Notes: generated from the letters alone by a model not told the origin. DNA of 64,000 nt from Cryobacterium frigoriphilum (GCF_004403305.1 NZ_SOHE01000013.1:1-64000), one strand, 5' to 3'; counted from the stretch's first letter, positions 29,679 to 38,772 are shown. Program-made: numbers and translations.

Positions 29679-31254
29679 CCGTGGGGGGCAGGGCGCCGAC
29701 CGTTACGCTGGCCCCGGTCTGTGGCGTCGCTCCGAGAGCCTGAAACCCGAGCGAACCGAAAGGGCGTGGCGCCCACGTCGCGACGGTGGGCACCAGGCCG
29801 GTGAGATTCATGCCCGCGATCAGGGCGGCAGCGGTCGGGGTTTGGGTGAAAATCGCCAGGCCCCGAGAGCGCAGGTCCAGATTACCGGCGGGCACCGCAT
29901 CGCGCCCGCCGACCGCGGTGTTCGCGGTTACCGTCTGAGCGGTCAGGTCGAAGGTCTTGGAGGTGTTCATCGGGGCCAGAATGTTGTTCGCGATGACCAC
30001 GCCGTTGTTCCGGTCGGCGACGTCGAGCTGCAGGGCCACCTCGGTTGATCCGCTGATGGCGGGGCTGGCGGTTCTGAGGTTGCCAATCAGGGTGTTATTC
30101 ACGACGTCGACGTTTTTCGTGTTGTAGATGTGCACGCCACGACCACCGCAGGCCACAATCACGTTTGCCTCGATGAGCCCGCGTTTCAGGTAGGGGCGCA
30201 GCGACGGGTTGAGGCTGTTGGGCACCGCCAGGGAGTCGGGGCTGATGCCGTTACCGTCCGTGACGAAGGCGTAGCCTCCCGGAGAGTAGGGCACCGTGCA
30301 GATCACGTCGTAGATGTAGTTGCCAACGGCCCGATAGCCGTAGCCGTAGCCGCTGCCGTAGCGCTCGGCGCTGGTCGTGCCGGTGAGGTCCTGGGCACCG
30401 TAGAAGCTGATACCCGAGGTGTTGTACGGGGAGTACTTGGAGGTGCCGTGGATGGTGTTGAAGAACAGGTCCACGGCGTCCCAGCCGCCGCCCGGCAGGG
30501 TCTGGCCGCCGAAGGCCGTCTGTGCCACGTAGAAACAGTTAATGCCCCCACCGGGAAAATCATGGATGTGGCAGGCCCAAACCGCGATATGGCTGGACGA
30601 ACGAAAGATGGCCACCCCAGACGGGTTCGTGTCCCGGCTCTTCTGCTGGCCGCGTATCTCGAGCCCGTATACCGCCACATGGCTCGAGAGCTGAATATCG
30701 ATTCCGTTGTTCAGCTTGCTGCTGTCCCACGACGCGACGGAGGTCGACACGTCGATGATCGGGGTCGTTCCCGGCACATTCTCAACGGTAATCCAGGCCG
30801 TGTCGGACCCGTGTCGATCGTAAAACAGGGTGTGACTATAGGTGCCAGCGCCGACGAGAATGCGATCACCCGCGCGGGCGACGGCGATGGCACTCTGCAG
30901 TGATCGGAACGCGGTCGCGCCGGACAGCCCCGTGTTGGAGTCACTGCCGGTGCCGGAAACGTAGAGTGTGCGCACACCACTCGGGTACAACAGCCGAAAC
31001 CCATCACGGGTGATCGCGGCAGCTCCCAGCCCCGGAACGGCCAGGTAGGGCCGCTGAGCGGGGTGCTGACCGAATGCGCCGGCGACTGGTGAACCGTGCG
31101 CAGCACCGGCGGCCCGGGCTGGGCCAACCCAGTCGGCTGCCGTCACACCGATCACCCCGAAACTGGTTCCAGCGGCGCCCGTAAGAAAAGCACGTCGAGA
31201 CAGCCGCCCTGCGACGGAATCTGTGGTGGTTGGAAGACTGAACAGCGGGGACAC
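29671..31254 (-). CDS. Tat-exported right-handed beta-helix protein
   Basis: This 527-residue protein starts with a twin-arginine signal: R20 R21 in RLSRRAFLTGAAG, a hydrophobic stretch, and ARA before the mature part. The mature protein begins YVSGTGSDSNTGLSGATAFRSLQSAI, typical of pectate-lyase-like and DUF1565 beta-helix proteins, and carries repeated GINCF, GISFYGA, NVIVACGGRGVHIYNTKNVDVVNNT coils. Such proteins are lyases, hydrolases or epimerases of polysaccharides. It faces the glycosyltransferase tail to tail, so a role in trimming that polymer outside the cell is an inference. Confidence 0.83.
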   Translation of the reverse strand: MSPLFSLPTTTDSVAGRLSRRAFLTGAAGTSFGVIGVTAADWVGPARAAGAAHGSPVAGAFGQHPAQRPYLAVPGLGAAAITRDGFRLLYPSGVRTLYVSGTGSDSNTGLSGATAFRSLQSAIAVARAGDRILVGAGTYSHTLFYDRHGSDTAWITVENVPGTTPIIDVSTSVASWDSSKLNNGIDIQLSSHVAVYGLEIRGQQKSRDTNPSGVAIFRSSSHIAVWACHIHDFPGGGINCFYVAQTAFGGQTLPGGGWDAVDLFFNTIHGTSKYSPYNTSGISFYGAQDLTGTTSAERYGSGYGYGYRAVGNYIYDVICTVPYSPGGYAFVTDGNGISPDSLAVPNSLNPSLRPYLKRGLIEANVIVACGGRGVHIYNTKNVDVVNNTLIGNLRTASPAISGSTEVALQLDVADRNNGVVIANNILAPMNTSKTFDLTAQTVTANTAVGGRDAVPAGNLDLRSRGLAIFTQTPTAAALIAGMNLTGLVPTVATWAPRPFGSLGFQALGATPQTGASVTVGALPPTVR

Positions 31255-31342
31255 GTGGTGCTACTTTCCGCGAGTGACACCCGTCGAGCAGGCATCCATC
31301 TGCCCCCGCAGAACGGCCATGTTACGCCGAACGCGACCAGAC

Positions 31343-31410
31343 TTCTACAGCGGTGCCGGTTCTACAGCGGTGCCGGTTCTACAGCGGTCCCGGTTCTACA
31401 GCGGTGCCGG
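31343..31410. repeat. 17-bp tandem repeat, four copies, next to the proB stop
   Basis: TTCTACAGCGGTGCCGG is repeated four times head to tail (31343-31359, 31360-31376, 31377-31393 with one change, 31394-31410). The array ends two bases before the stop codon of the second proB (31413-31415) and lies upstream of the beta-helix gene on the minus strand. Confidence 0.92.
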
Positions 31411-31412
31411 TT

Positions 31413-32219
31413 TTAAAGCAGGGCACGCCGCATCGCGGTCGGGGTCGGTTCGAACCAGGTACCAACGTGTTCGCCGCGAATGGCTTCGGCGGCGAGGTCG
31501 GTGCTGGTGACGAGCACCGCGGTTCCGGCGGCCGTCGCGAGCCGCGCGGCGACAACCTTCGTGCTCGCTCCCCCCGTGCCAACGCCGGTGGCTCCGCTTG
31601 AGCTGAACTCGAAGCTGTCGAGCGGGTCGTCGTGGCTGATGAAGTCGAGCTTCACCGCGCCCGGCAGGTGCGGGGGCTTGGAGTAGAGCGCGTCGACGTC
31701 GCTGAGCATGATCAGCAGGTCCGCGTCGATGAGCGTCGACGCGAGGGCCGCGAGCCGGTCATTGCTGCCGAAGCGCAGGCCGTACACGGCGACGGTGTCG
31801 TTCTCGTTGACGACCGGCAGAATGCGCAGGTCGAGCAGCCGGTTGAGGGCCCGCCGGGTGTTGCTGCGGTGCGGCTCCTTGAGGATGTCGCCCTCGGTCA
31901 GCAGCACGGTGCCCGCGGCGATGCCGTAGCGGTCGAGGCTGTCCTGGTAACGAAAGATGAGCACGTTCTGGCCGACGGCTGCGGCCGCCTGCTGGGTGGC
32001 GACATCGACCGGGCGTTCGTCGAGGTTCAGAAACGGCATCCCGGTCGCGACGGCGCCCGAGGAGATCAAAACGACCTCGGTGCCACGCCCGTAGGCCTCG
32101 GCGAGGGCATCGACGAGCGGCGTGATCTGGTCGGCGTTGTCCCCGCTGATCGAGGACGAGCCGACCTTCACGACGATCCGTTTGGCGGTGGCTACGTTCT
32201 CACGGAGTAAACCGGGCAT
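31413..32219 (-). CDS. proB: Glutamate 5-kinase, copy next to obgE
   Basis: This is a 268-residue second glutamate 5-kinase without a PUA domain. Motifs match the first copy: RIVVKVGSSSISG, VLISSGAVATGMPFL, RYQDSLDRY, PVVNENDTVA, GSNDRLAALASTLI and GTGGASTKVVAARLA. All catalytic stretches are intact, so it should be active. It overlaps the obgE stop by one base (TAATG), the normal ancestral arrangement, but proA is missing next to it and stands with the other copy 5.7 kb away. Either two isoforms with different proline feedback exist or one was acquired. Confidence 0.95.
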   Translation of the reverse strand: MPGLLRENVATAKRIVVKVGSSSISGDNADQITPLVDALAEAYGRGTEVVLISSGAVATGMPFLNLDERPVDVATQQAAAAVGQNVLIFRYQDSLDRYGIAAGTVLLTEGDILKEPHRSNTRRALNRLLDLRILPVVNENDTVAVYGLRFGSNDRLAALASTLIDADLLIMLSDVDALYSKPPHLPGAVKLDFISHDDPLDSFEFSSSGATGVGTGGASTKVVAARLATAAGTAVLVTSTDLAAEAIRGEHVGTWFEPTPTAMRRALL

Positions 32220-33895
32220 TACTTGTCCTCTGTCGGTGCGTCGGCGGGTTCGGCCGTGTCAACCGTGTCGGCCTCGGCCGCATTCGCGGTTTCGGTCTCG
32301 GTTTCGGTCTCGGCCGTGGTGGCGTCAACGACCGTGTCGCTCTCAGGCTCGGCATCCGCTGCCCCAGAACGCACGTCTTCGTTCTGCTCTTCTTCGCCGG
32401 TCTGCCACATGCCGGCTTCGCGCTCGCGAATGAGCTCGGCACGCGCCGACGCCTTGGCGTCCATGCGGCCGAAGTACTCGGTGCGGCGTTCGTTGCTGGT
32501 GCGGCGCTTGGGCTCGTCGAGGCGGGCATCCGTTCCACGCGGTGCGGTGATGAGTTCCGCCGTGGAGGTGAGGGTGGGTTCCCAGTCGAAGATGACGCCG
32601 TGTCCGGGGCCGATGATGACGGTCGAACCGCTGATGGCGCCGGCCTTGTAGAGCTCGTTCTCGATGCCGAGCTTGGCGAGCCGGTCAGCCAGGAAGCCAA
32701 CGGCTTCATCGTTGGTGAAGTCGGTCTGCTGAATCCAGCGTTCCGGCTTGGTACCGAGGATGCGGTAGATGTTGCCGAAGGAGCCGCCCTCGACACGCAC
32801 GACGAATCCGCCGTCGTCGACCGGGCGCGGGCGGATGACGATGCGCGGCTTCTTGGCTTCGGCCGCGGCGGTTTCGATGCGGCCGGCTTCGACGACCTCG
32901 GCGAGGGCATAGTTGAGGCTCTTGAGCCCTTCGTGCGTGACCGTCGAGATCTCGAAGACACGGTAGCCGCGGGCTTCGAGGTCGGCGCGCACGAAGTTCG
33001 CCAGGTCGCGGCCTTCGGGAACGTCGATCTTGTTGAGGGCGATCAGCTGGGCACGCTCGAGGAGCGGCTTTTGGCCTTCTGGCACCGGGTAGGCGCCGAG
33101 CTCGCCGAGAATCACGTCAAGATCGCTGAGCGGGTCACGGCCGGGCTCGAGGGTGGCGCAGTCAAGAACGTGCAGCAGGGCGGTGCAGCGTTCGACGTGG
33201 CGCAGGAACTCGAGGCCGAGCCCCTTGCCCTCGCTCGCGCCCTCGATCAGTCCGGGAACGTCGGCGACGGTGTAGCGCGTCTCGCCGGCGTCAACGACAC
33301 CGAGGTTCGGGTGCAGGGTCGTGAAGGGATAGTCGGCGATCTTCGGCTTGGCCGCGGACATCGCCGCGATCAGGCTGGACTTGCCGGCCGAGGGGTAGCC
33401 GACGAGGGCCACATCGGCGACGGTCTTGAGCTCGAGGTAGACGTCGCCCTCGAAGCCGAGGGTGCCGAGCAGAGCGAAGCCGGGGGCCTTGCGCTTGGTG
33501 GAGGAGAGCGCGGCGTTGCCGAGCCCGCCCTGGCCACCGGGGGCCACGACGAGGCGCAGGCCGGGCTCATCCATGTCGAGGAGCTCGTTGCCCTCCATGT
33601 CCTTGACGACGGTGCCGATCGGAACGAGAAGTTCACGAATCTCGGCGTTGCCGCCGTTGCGGTGGTCACCCATTCCGGGGCCGCCGTTTTCGGAGCTGCG
33701 GTGAGGCGAGCGGTGGTAGCCGAGCAGTGTCGTCGTGCTCTGGTCGGCGACGAGAACGAGGTCGCCGCCGTCACCGCCATTGCCGCCGTCGGGGCCGGCG
33801 AGAGGCTTGAACTTCTCCCGCTTTACCGAGACACAGCCGTTGCCTCCGTTACCCGCTCGCAAGTGCAGCGTCACGTGGTCAACAAATGTGGCCAT
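32219..33895 (-). CDS. obgE: GTPase ObgE/CgtA with long acidic tail
   Basis: The 558-residue GTPase has the Gly-rich Obg domain ([20 protein letters not shown], 1-158), the G domain with [10 protein letters not shown] (P loop about 165-174), [12 protein letters not shown] (switch II) and ALNKID, and an OCT domain (about 340-420). A C-terminal tail of roughly 110 residues is rich in Glu, Thr and Ala ([15 protein letters not shown]). It acts in 50S ribosome assembly and stress signalling. The acidic tail is longer than in E. coli but similar tails occur in actinobacteria. Confidence 0.96.
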   Translation of the reverse strand: MATFVDHVTLHLRAGNGGNGCVSVKREKFKPLAGPDGGNGGDGGDLVLVADQSTTTLLGYHRSPHRSSENGGPGMGDHRNGGNAEIRELLVPIGTVVKDMEGNELLDMDEPGLRLVVAPGGQGGLGNAALSSTKRKAPGFALLGTLGFEGDVYLELKTVADVALVGYPSAGKSSLIAAMSAAKPKIADYPFTTLHPNLGVVDAGETRYTVADVPGLIEGASEGKGLGLEFLRHVERCTALLHVLDCATLEPGRDPLSDLDVILGELGAYPVPEGQKPLLERAQLIALNKIDVPEGRDLANFVRADLEARGYRVFEISTVTHEGLKSLNYALAEVVEAGRIETAAAEAKKPRIVIRPRPVDDGGFVVRVEGGSFGNIYRILGTKPERWIQQTDFTNDEAVGFLADRLAKLGIENELYKAGAISGSTVIIGPGHGVIFDWEPTLTSTAELITAPRGTDARLDEPKRRTSNERRTEYFGRMDAKASARAELIREREAGMWQTGEEEQNEDVRSGAADAEPESDTVVDATTAETETETETANAAEADTVDTAEPADAPTEDK

Positions 33896-33934
33896 TGGTG
33901 GCCCCTTTCAGGTGGCGAAAACTAACGCAGAAAC

Positions 33935-33966
33935 ACGTAAGGGCGGACCGAAGCCCGCCCTCACGT
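33935..33966 (-). terminator. Hairpin between rpmA and obgE
   Basis: A 12-bp stem with one mismatch (ACGTGAGGGCGG pairing with CCGCCCTTACGT) and an 8-base loop lies in the 90-base gap between rpmA and obgE on the minus strand. The T-tract after it is weak, so it may be a partial terminator or an mRNA processing or stability element that sets ribosomal protein levels apart from obgE. Confidence 0.55.
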
Positions 33967-33985
33967 TCGTACAAAAAATGGATGC

Positions 33986-34243
33986 CTACGCGGCAGCCAC
34001 CACAATGTTGATGACCTTGCGGCCACCCTTTGCACCGAATTCAACCGAACCCGGGGCGAGAGCGAAGAGGGTGTCGTCGCCGCCACGTCCGACGTTCACG
34101 CCGGGGTGGAAGTGGGTGCCACGCTGGCGAACGATGATCTCGCCCGCACCGACAACCTGGCCGCCGAAGCGCTTGACACCGAGACGCTGTGCATTGGAGT
34201 CGCGGCCGTTACGGCTGGAACTCGCACCTTTTTTATGAGCCAT
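33986..34243 (-). CDS. rpmA: 50S ribosomal protein L27
   Basis: The 85-residue protein starts [19 protein letters not shown] and contains [11 protein letters not shown] and [20 protein letters not shown], the L27 signature. Its N-terminal tail reaches the peptidyl-transferase centre. No cleavable N-terminal extension, as found in Firmicutes, is present. It lies 17 bases after rplU, in the conserved rplU-rpmA-obgE order. Confidence 0.98.
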   Translation of the reverse strand: MAHKKGASSSRNGRDSNAQRLGVKRFGGQVVGAGEIIVRQRGTHFHPGVNVGRGGDDTLFALAPGSVEFGAKGGRKVINIVVAAA

Positions 34244-34260
34244 CTGTTCTTCTCCTAGGC

Positions 34261-34569
34261 CTAGACGATGCCGGTGATCTGAACGCGAGTGAGCTCCTGG
34301 CGGTGCCCCTGACGCTTCTTGTAACCGGTCTTGTTCTTGAACTTCTGGATAACGATCTTCGGGCCGCGGAGGTTGTTCAAAACCTCAGCGGTGACCTTGA
34401 CCTTGGCCAGCGACGTCGAGTCCGAGGTGATCTTGTCGCCGTCGACGAGGAGCACAGCAGCCAGTTCGACGACGCCATCCTTGTCAGCCTTGATTCGGTC
34501 CATCGTCACGATGGTGCCGACCTCTACCTTCTCCTGCCGCCCACCGGCGCGCACAACTGCGTAAACCAC
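34261..34569 (-). CDS. rplU: 50S ribosomal protein L21
   Basis: The start is taken as GTG at 34569, giving [18 protein letters not shown] and 102 residues, the normal length; a TTG four codons earlier is possible but adds nonconserved residues. The C-terminal [16 protein letters not shown] segment is the L21 signature that binds 23S rRNA. First gene of the rplU-rpmA-obgE-proB transcript. Confidence 0.97.
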   Translation of the reverse strand: MVYAVVRAGGRQEKVEVGTIVTMDRIKADKDGVVELAAVLLVDGDKITSDSTSLAKVKVTAEVLNNLRGPKIVIQKFKNKTGYKKRQGHRQELTRVQITGIV

Positions 34570-34785
34570 TTTACGTACCAATCTCTGGGAGGCCGCGAGG
34601 CCTCGATTCTATGGAAGTCACTGCGTGGAACGGGCCGGGACGGCACATAACAATCAGAAAACCTTTGGTGTAACTGCGCAGACTTTAAGCCCAACGCACA
34701 CCAAGGGTCGACTTTACCTGAACAACCACGCCCGGTCAAACTGGGCCGCGGCGAGTCGTGGTCGGGAGCGAATTACACTCTCACC

Positions 34786-35058
34786 ATGACCATACTCATT
34801 GATCAGCCTAGCTGGCCTGCGCACGGAACCGTGTGGGGACACGTCGTGAGTGACGAATCTTTGTCGGAATTGCACGCCTTCGCCGCCGCTGCCGGCCTGC
34901 CGCCGCGCAGCTTCGACCGGGACCACTACGACGTGCCGGAGCACCGCTACGCCGATCTGGTGGCCGCGGGCGCCGTGCCGGTGACCTACCGACAGCTCGT
35001 CACCCGTCTCGTCGGCAGCGGCCTGCGCATCACCGCCCGCGAGCGCCGCGGCCGGTAG
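34786..35058 (+). CDS. DUF4031 domain protein
   Basis: This is a small protein of 90 residues, MTILIDQPSWPAHGTVWGHV, with the DUF4031 hallmarks DQPxWPAHGxxWxHLVSD, FDRDHYDVPEHRY and the closing LVTRLVGSGLR. The family is widespread in actinobacteria and has no known function. It diverges from rplU and is followed by a repeat region. Confidence 0.88.
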   Translation: MTILIDQPSWPAHGTVWGHVVSDESLSELHAFAAAAGLPPRSFDRDHYDVPEHRYADLVAAGAVPVTYRQLVTRLVGSGLRITARERRGR

Positions 35059-35065
35059 CGGACAT

Positions 35066-35327
35066 GCGGCTCTGCGGTTCGGCGCACCGGGTTTCGACGC
35101 TCGCACGCTCGCGCTCAACCAGCGAAACCGATCGCCGGTTGAGCCGGCGCGCGCAGCGCGCCGGTCGAAACCCCGCAAGACGACCTCCACAGCCCGCCGC
35201 GCGGCTCTGAGGTTCGGCGCACCGGGTTTCGACGCTCGCACGCTCGCGCTCAACCAGCGAAACCGATCGCCCCGCCGGTTGAGCCGGCGCGCCCAGCGCG
35301 CCGGTCGAAACCCCGCGAGACGACCTC
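35066..35327. repeat. Two imperfect direct copies of a palindrome-bearing repeat (family B)
   Basis: Copy 1 (35066-35187) and copy 2 (35201-35327) are nearly identical over about 122 bases; copy 2 has five extra bases in the centre. Each contains GGTTTCGAC and GCTCAACC on one side and their inverted forms GGTTGAGC and GTCGAAACC on the other, so it can fold on itself. Similar GGTTTCGAC/GGTTGAGC repeats are frequent between genes in Microbacteriaceae. The gap 35059-35352 contains no gene. Confidence 0.88.
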
Positions 35328-35352
35328 TGAAGCAGCGGAAGCGAGCTACGGC

Positions 35353-36846
35353 CTACCAGGTCGCGGCGAAGCCGACCACGCTGCGGGTGATCTGGCCGGT
35401 GGCGATGTTCACGAACAGGGTCGTCGCATCCGTCGACTGGGCCTCGAAGGGGTAGCCGTCGCTCACCGAGGTGTCACGGTTGGGCACGATCTGCACGGCA
35501 AGGTACTGATCGTTGGGTGACACGCTGAAGCCGACGATCGACTCGGCTCCCGAACTGGGGGCGTAGACGACGCGTTCAACGCCGTCGCTGACGAGCGTGA
35601 GGTTCTGCCGCACCTGCTGCGTGTCGGGATCGAACTCAGAGAGGCGCTGCACGAAGCCGTCTCCCCCGGCGAGAAACCGCAGCCCGGCCGTGTACCGGGT
35701 CGTCCCGACCACGCTCTCTGGCGTGAGGGTGTCTTCGGTGCCCTCCGACAGGTCGAGCACGAACTGGGCGCTCGAGTCCGACACGGCGATGCGGCGACCA
35801 TCCGGAGCGAACGCGGTGAGCGCCGAAAACTGGCCGAGCGGAATCGGTTCCGGCAGCGCGCCATCGGCTTCGATCGACACGAGCAGCGGGTTGACCAGCA
35901 GCATGGTCGTGTCATAGAGCTGGGCGACGAGCTCGGCGCGGCCGGGCATGAAGCCCCAATCGATGGCCTGCACCGGCTCGGCATCGAGGCCGAGCACCGG
36001 ATCGGCGACTCCCGTGGCGAGGTTGAAGAGAAAGAGGTGATTCTCGTAGACAGGGCCGGGAGCATCCGCCGTGCTCGTGAACCGAAAGCCGAGCAGCGAC
36101 TCCCCCGCTGCGGCCTCGAGGTCCTGCACGGCACCACCGCCGGGCAGCGTGAGAGCGGATGCCACCCCGTCGCTGTCGACACGGGTCAGCGTGCTGCTGA
36201 GGTCGGCGTTCAGCGTCACCACCGCGAGCTCGGCTCCGATCGGCACGAACTCCTGAATGTACGGGGCCTCGAAGACCGCCTCGGTCTCGTTCGATCCGAT
36301 CAGGGTGCGCAGAACCCGGTCGGGCTGCTTTGCGGCGCCGGTCTGAGCGTCAGGCGCGGCCCCACGGCTGAGAAAGTACAGTTCGGGCTCCTCGGTCTCG
36401 AAGGAGACCTCGAAGTCGGAGGACTGGCCGGTGGACGAGCCGGATACTCCCGTGACGCTCACTGTGTAGTCGGTGTTGTAGGCGAGAGGCTGCGGAAACA
36501 GGATGACGACCGAATCGGTGCTCGTCTCGACACTGATCGGCATGTTCGGCACGAGGGTGACCTGCGCGGCGGTGACGTCGTCAAGCTGCTGATTGGTCTC
36601 GAGAACGAGCCGCTGGTTGGCGCTCGCGACGACTCCGGCCGGGTCGACGTCGAAGCCGAGCAGTCGGGGTCCGTTCAGCAGGTTGACGGCTACGAGCCCG
36701 GCACAGACAAGCGTCAGCACGGTCACGATCGACCACAACGCGAGACGGAATGAGCGGGCCGAACCGTGGCGCGGGGCATCCGTCAACGCGGTCGGCACCG
36801 GATGCGCGTGCGCGTGCTCGTGAGTCACCGGAGGCTCAGTAGACAT
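35353..36846 (-). CDS. Membrane-anchored Ig-like and beta-propeller protein, His-rich N-terminus
   Basis: The 497-residue protein has a cytoplasmic His-rich start (HEHAHAHP), one membrane helix (about 34-57), an Ig-like domain of the Big_5 type (about 65-150, YNTDYTVSVTGVSG) and then repeated blades resembling a WD40/TolB-type propeller (for example FSALTAFAPDGRRIAVSD and GFSVSPNDQYLAVQ). The bulk is therefore outside the membrane. It overlaps the TIGR03943 gene upstream by 11 bases and probably works with it. The role is unknown. Confidence 0.72.
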   Translation of the reverse strand: MSTEPPVTHEHAHAHPVPTALTDAPRHGSARSFRLALWSIVTVLTLVCAGLVAVNLLNGPRLLGFDVDPAGVVASANQRLVLETNQQLDDVTAAQVTLVPNMPISVETSTDSVVILFPQPLAYNTDYTVSVTGVSGSSTGQSSDFEVSFETEEPELYFLSRGAAPDAQTGAAKQPDRVLRTLIGSNETEAVFEAPYIQEFVPIGAELAVVTLNADLSSTLTRVDSDGVASALTLPGGGAVQDLEAAAGESLLGFRFTSTADAPGPVYENHLFLFNLATGVADPVLGLDAEPVQAIDWGFMPGRAELVAQLYDTTMLLVNPLLVSIEADGALPEPIPLGQFSALTAFAPDGRRIAVSDSSAQFVLDLSEGTEDTLTPESVVGTTRYTAGLRFLAGGDGFVQRLSEFDPDTQQVRQNLTLVSDGVERVVYAPSSGAESIVGFSVSPNDQYLAVQIVPNRDTSVSDGYPFEAQSTDATTLFVNIATGQITRSVVGFAATW

Positions 36847-37630
36847 ACGGATCGTCTGGTTGGTCGACCCTCAGAATCTCGACGGGATCGATCGCGAGCG
36901 GCTCGGTGACGCGGGCACTCGGATTGACCGAGAGCAGCCCGGTGACCTGCACCCACTGGTCCGGCTCATAGTTCGACTGCCAGCCCGGCAGGTACACGGG
37001 CACGCCGATCGGCGTCGCATCGACGGCGCAGCAGGTGACCACGAAACGCGCCACGTAGAAGACATTCTCAGGGTCGTTGGCGTCGGGACTCACGAATCCG
37101 GTTATCTGGGCGGTCTTGTCGGCGTAGAAGTGCGGGTCGGAGGACTGCTTCAGAAGCGACACCCACTCCTTGACCGAGAGCGATTCGAAGTCGCCGGTGC
37201 CGATGAGGGCCGCGGCCTCGTCGGCGTCGCCCTCGATCAGGGTGCCGCCGGAGTTCATCTCACGCTGCGACGCCGTGGCGCTCGTGAGCGTGGTCGGGGG
37301 AACCACAATTGTGGCCACGCCGATCACGCCGAGCAGCACGACGCCGACCACCGTGAGCGCCGAGCGGGCACGGCCGGTCTTCTCGACCTCGAACTTCTCG
37401 CGCAGGCCGAAGCCGGCGAGCACGAGGGCCAGCCCGATGACGGCCATCACGAGGGTGAAGACGAAGTAGCGGGGATGGATGTAGAGGCCGAGCTGCCCGC
37501 TGAGGCCGAGCCAGATGGTGGCCACCACGGCCACCAGGCTGAGCATCACACCCTGCCAGCGGGCGGCGAAGTAGCCGAGAGTGAATCGACCTGGCCGACC
37601 GCGGGGCGGCACGATGGGTGACTTAGGCAA
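36836..37630 (-). CDS. TIGR03943 family membrane protein
   Basis: This 264-residue protein has three to four N-terminal membrane helices (about 28-125) and an extracytoplasmic C-terminal domain with FYADKTAQITGFVSP, ARFVVTCCAVDATPIGVPV and WVQVTGLL, the marks of TIGR03943 (the YcgQ-like partner of a YcgR-like permease). The CC pair is conserved. The two form a proposed two-component permease whose substrate is not settled. It overlaps the permease gene by eight bases. Confidence 0.85.
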   Translation of the reverse strand: MPKSPIVPPRGRPGRFTLGYFAARWQGVMLSLVAVVATIWLGLSGQLGLYIHPRYFVFTLVMAVIGLALVLAGFGLREKFEVEKTGRARSALTVVGVVLLGVIGVATIVVPPTTLTSATASQREMNSGGTLIEGDADEAAALIGTGDFESLSVKEWVSLLKQSSDPHFYADKTAQITGFVSPDANDPENVFYVARFVVTCCAVDATPIGVPVYLPGWQSNYEPDQWVQVTGLLSVNPSARVTEPLAIDPVEILRVDQPDDPYVY

Positions 37631-38654
37631 TGTAGTTCACCAGCAATCCGATCGCGGCGCTCGTGAGCCCGACGATCGTTGTGATTTGGATCAGCGTCTT
37701 TGTCGTGAAGGTCGTGCGCATCAGGGCGAGCATCTTCACGTCGACCATCGCGCCGAACACGAGGAAGGCCACGATGCCACCGGGCATGAAGGTGCTGCCG
37801 AACGACAGGACGAAGAAGGCGTCGACGTTGGAGCAGACAGCGACGATGAAAGCGAGGCCCATCATCGCCAGCACCGACCAGACCGGGTTGCTGCCCAGGG
37901 CGAGCAGCACCGAGCGCGGAACGAAGACCTGGGTGATCGCGGCGATGAAGGAACCGATGAAGAGCGCCGGCATGATGACGGATGTCTCGCGCACGAAGAT
38001 CTCCGTCGTGCGGTTCAGGCGACTGTGGGCATGGTCATGGCCGCCGACCGGTCGTTCGCAGGCCGCCGCGAAGGCGGGGGTCAGCAGACTCTGCGGGTCG
38101 GGGTGCCGACTGTACAGCCAGCCGACGAGGTTGGCGATGAGAAAACCACCGACGAGACGCCCGACCAGGATTCCGCTGTCCCAGCCGAACGCCTGATGGG
38201 TGGTGATGATCGTGATCGGGTTCAGGATCGGGGCGGCGAGCAGAAAGGTGATCGACTCCGGCACCGTGAAACCGCCGACCATGAAGCCGCGGGCGAGAGG
38301 CACGTTGCCGCACTCGCAGACCGGAAAGAACATGCCGAGCAGCGAGATGCAGGCCCGGCGCAGCACGGGGTTTCGCGGCAGGTAGCGCACCAGCAGACCG
38401 TGCGGCAGCCAGACCTGCACGACCGAGGAGAGCAGAATGCCCAGCAGCACGAACGGTACCGACTCGATGATGACGCTCAGGGCAAGGGTGAGGGTGTCCT
38501 GAACCCGGTCGGGAAGTGCCCAGGGGCCGCCGTCCTGCCCCCAGCCGGACAGTGCCGGGGAGATCGCCCGCACGGCGAAGACGAGGGCGACAACGGCGAG
38601 GCCGATCCACACGCCGGTGGGTACCCGGCCGAGCCGCGACCGTGGACTCAGCAC
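37623..38654 (-). CDS. Permease (UPF0718/ArsP-like, YcgR family)
   Basis: The 343-residue protein has about eight helices and the conserved FFPVCECGNVPLARG loop (near residue 115), PILNPITII, and a second half with CSNVDAFFVLSF. These belong to the UPF0718 permeases that include the arsenical exporter ArsP and YcgR. A His-containing loop (GGHDHAHSRLN) between the halves suggests metal contact. The start is GTG at 38654 with GGGAG five bases upstream. First gene of a three-gene overlapping unit. Confidence 0.87.
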   Translation of the reverse strand: MLSPRSRLGRVPTGVWIGLAVVALVFAVRAISPALSGWGQDGGPWALPDRVQDTLTLALSVIIESVPFVLLGILLSSVVQVWLPHGLLVRYLPRNPVLRRACISLLGMFFPVCECGNVPLARGFMVGGFTVPESITFLLAAPILNPITIITTHQAFGWDSGILVGRLVGGFLIANLVGWLYSRHPDPQSLLTPAFAAACERPVGGHDHAHSRLNRTTEIFVRETSVIMPALFIGSFIAAITQVFVPRSVLLALGSNPVWSVLAMMGLAFIVAVCSNVDAFFVLSFGSTFMPGGIVAFLVFGAMVDVKMLALMRTTFTTKTLIQITTIVGLTSAAIGLLVNYIA

Positions 38655-38702
38655 CCGCGCTCCCGTCGGCCGGATTGCACGAATCCTGCGGCAGAGTCAA
38701 CG

Positions 38703-38731
38703 CTGCCCGGCACGATGACCGTGCCGGGCAG
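38703..38731 (-). terminator. Stem-loop after rne
   Basis: CTGCCCGGCAC and its complement GTGCCGGGCAG form a perfect 11-bp stem around a 7-base loop, between the rne stop and the permease gene on the minus strand. There is no U-tract, as is common for actinobacterial terminators. Confidence 0.6.
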
Positions 38732-38772
38732 CTCCCGGTGCATGTAGATAGGTGACCGTATTTCTGTGGGCG

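Noticed and set aside
25731-31412. Integrated mobile element carrying the sugar genes
   Set aside because: No integrase, transposase, inverted terminal repeats or target-site duplication were found at the borders. The proB duplication is noted instead, without claiming a transposon.
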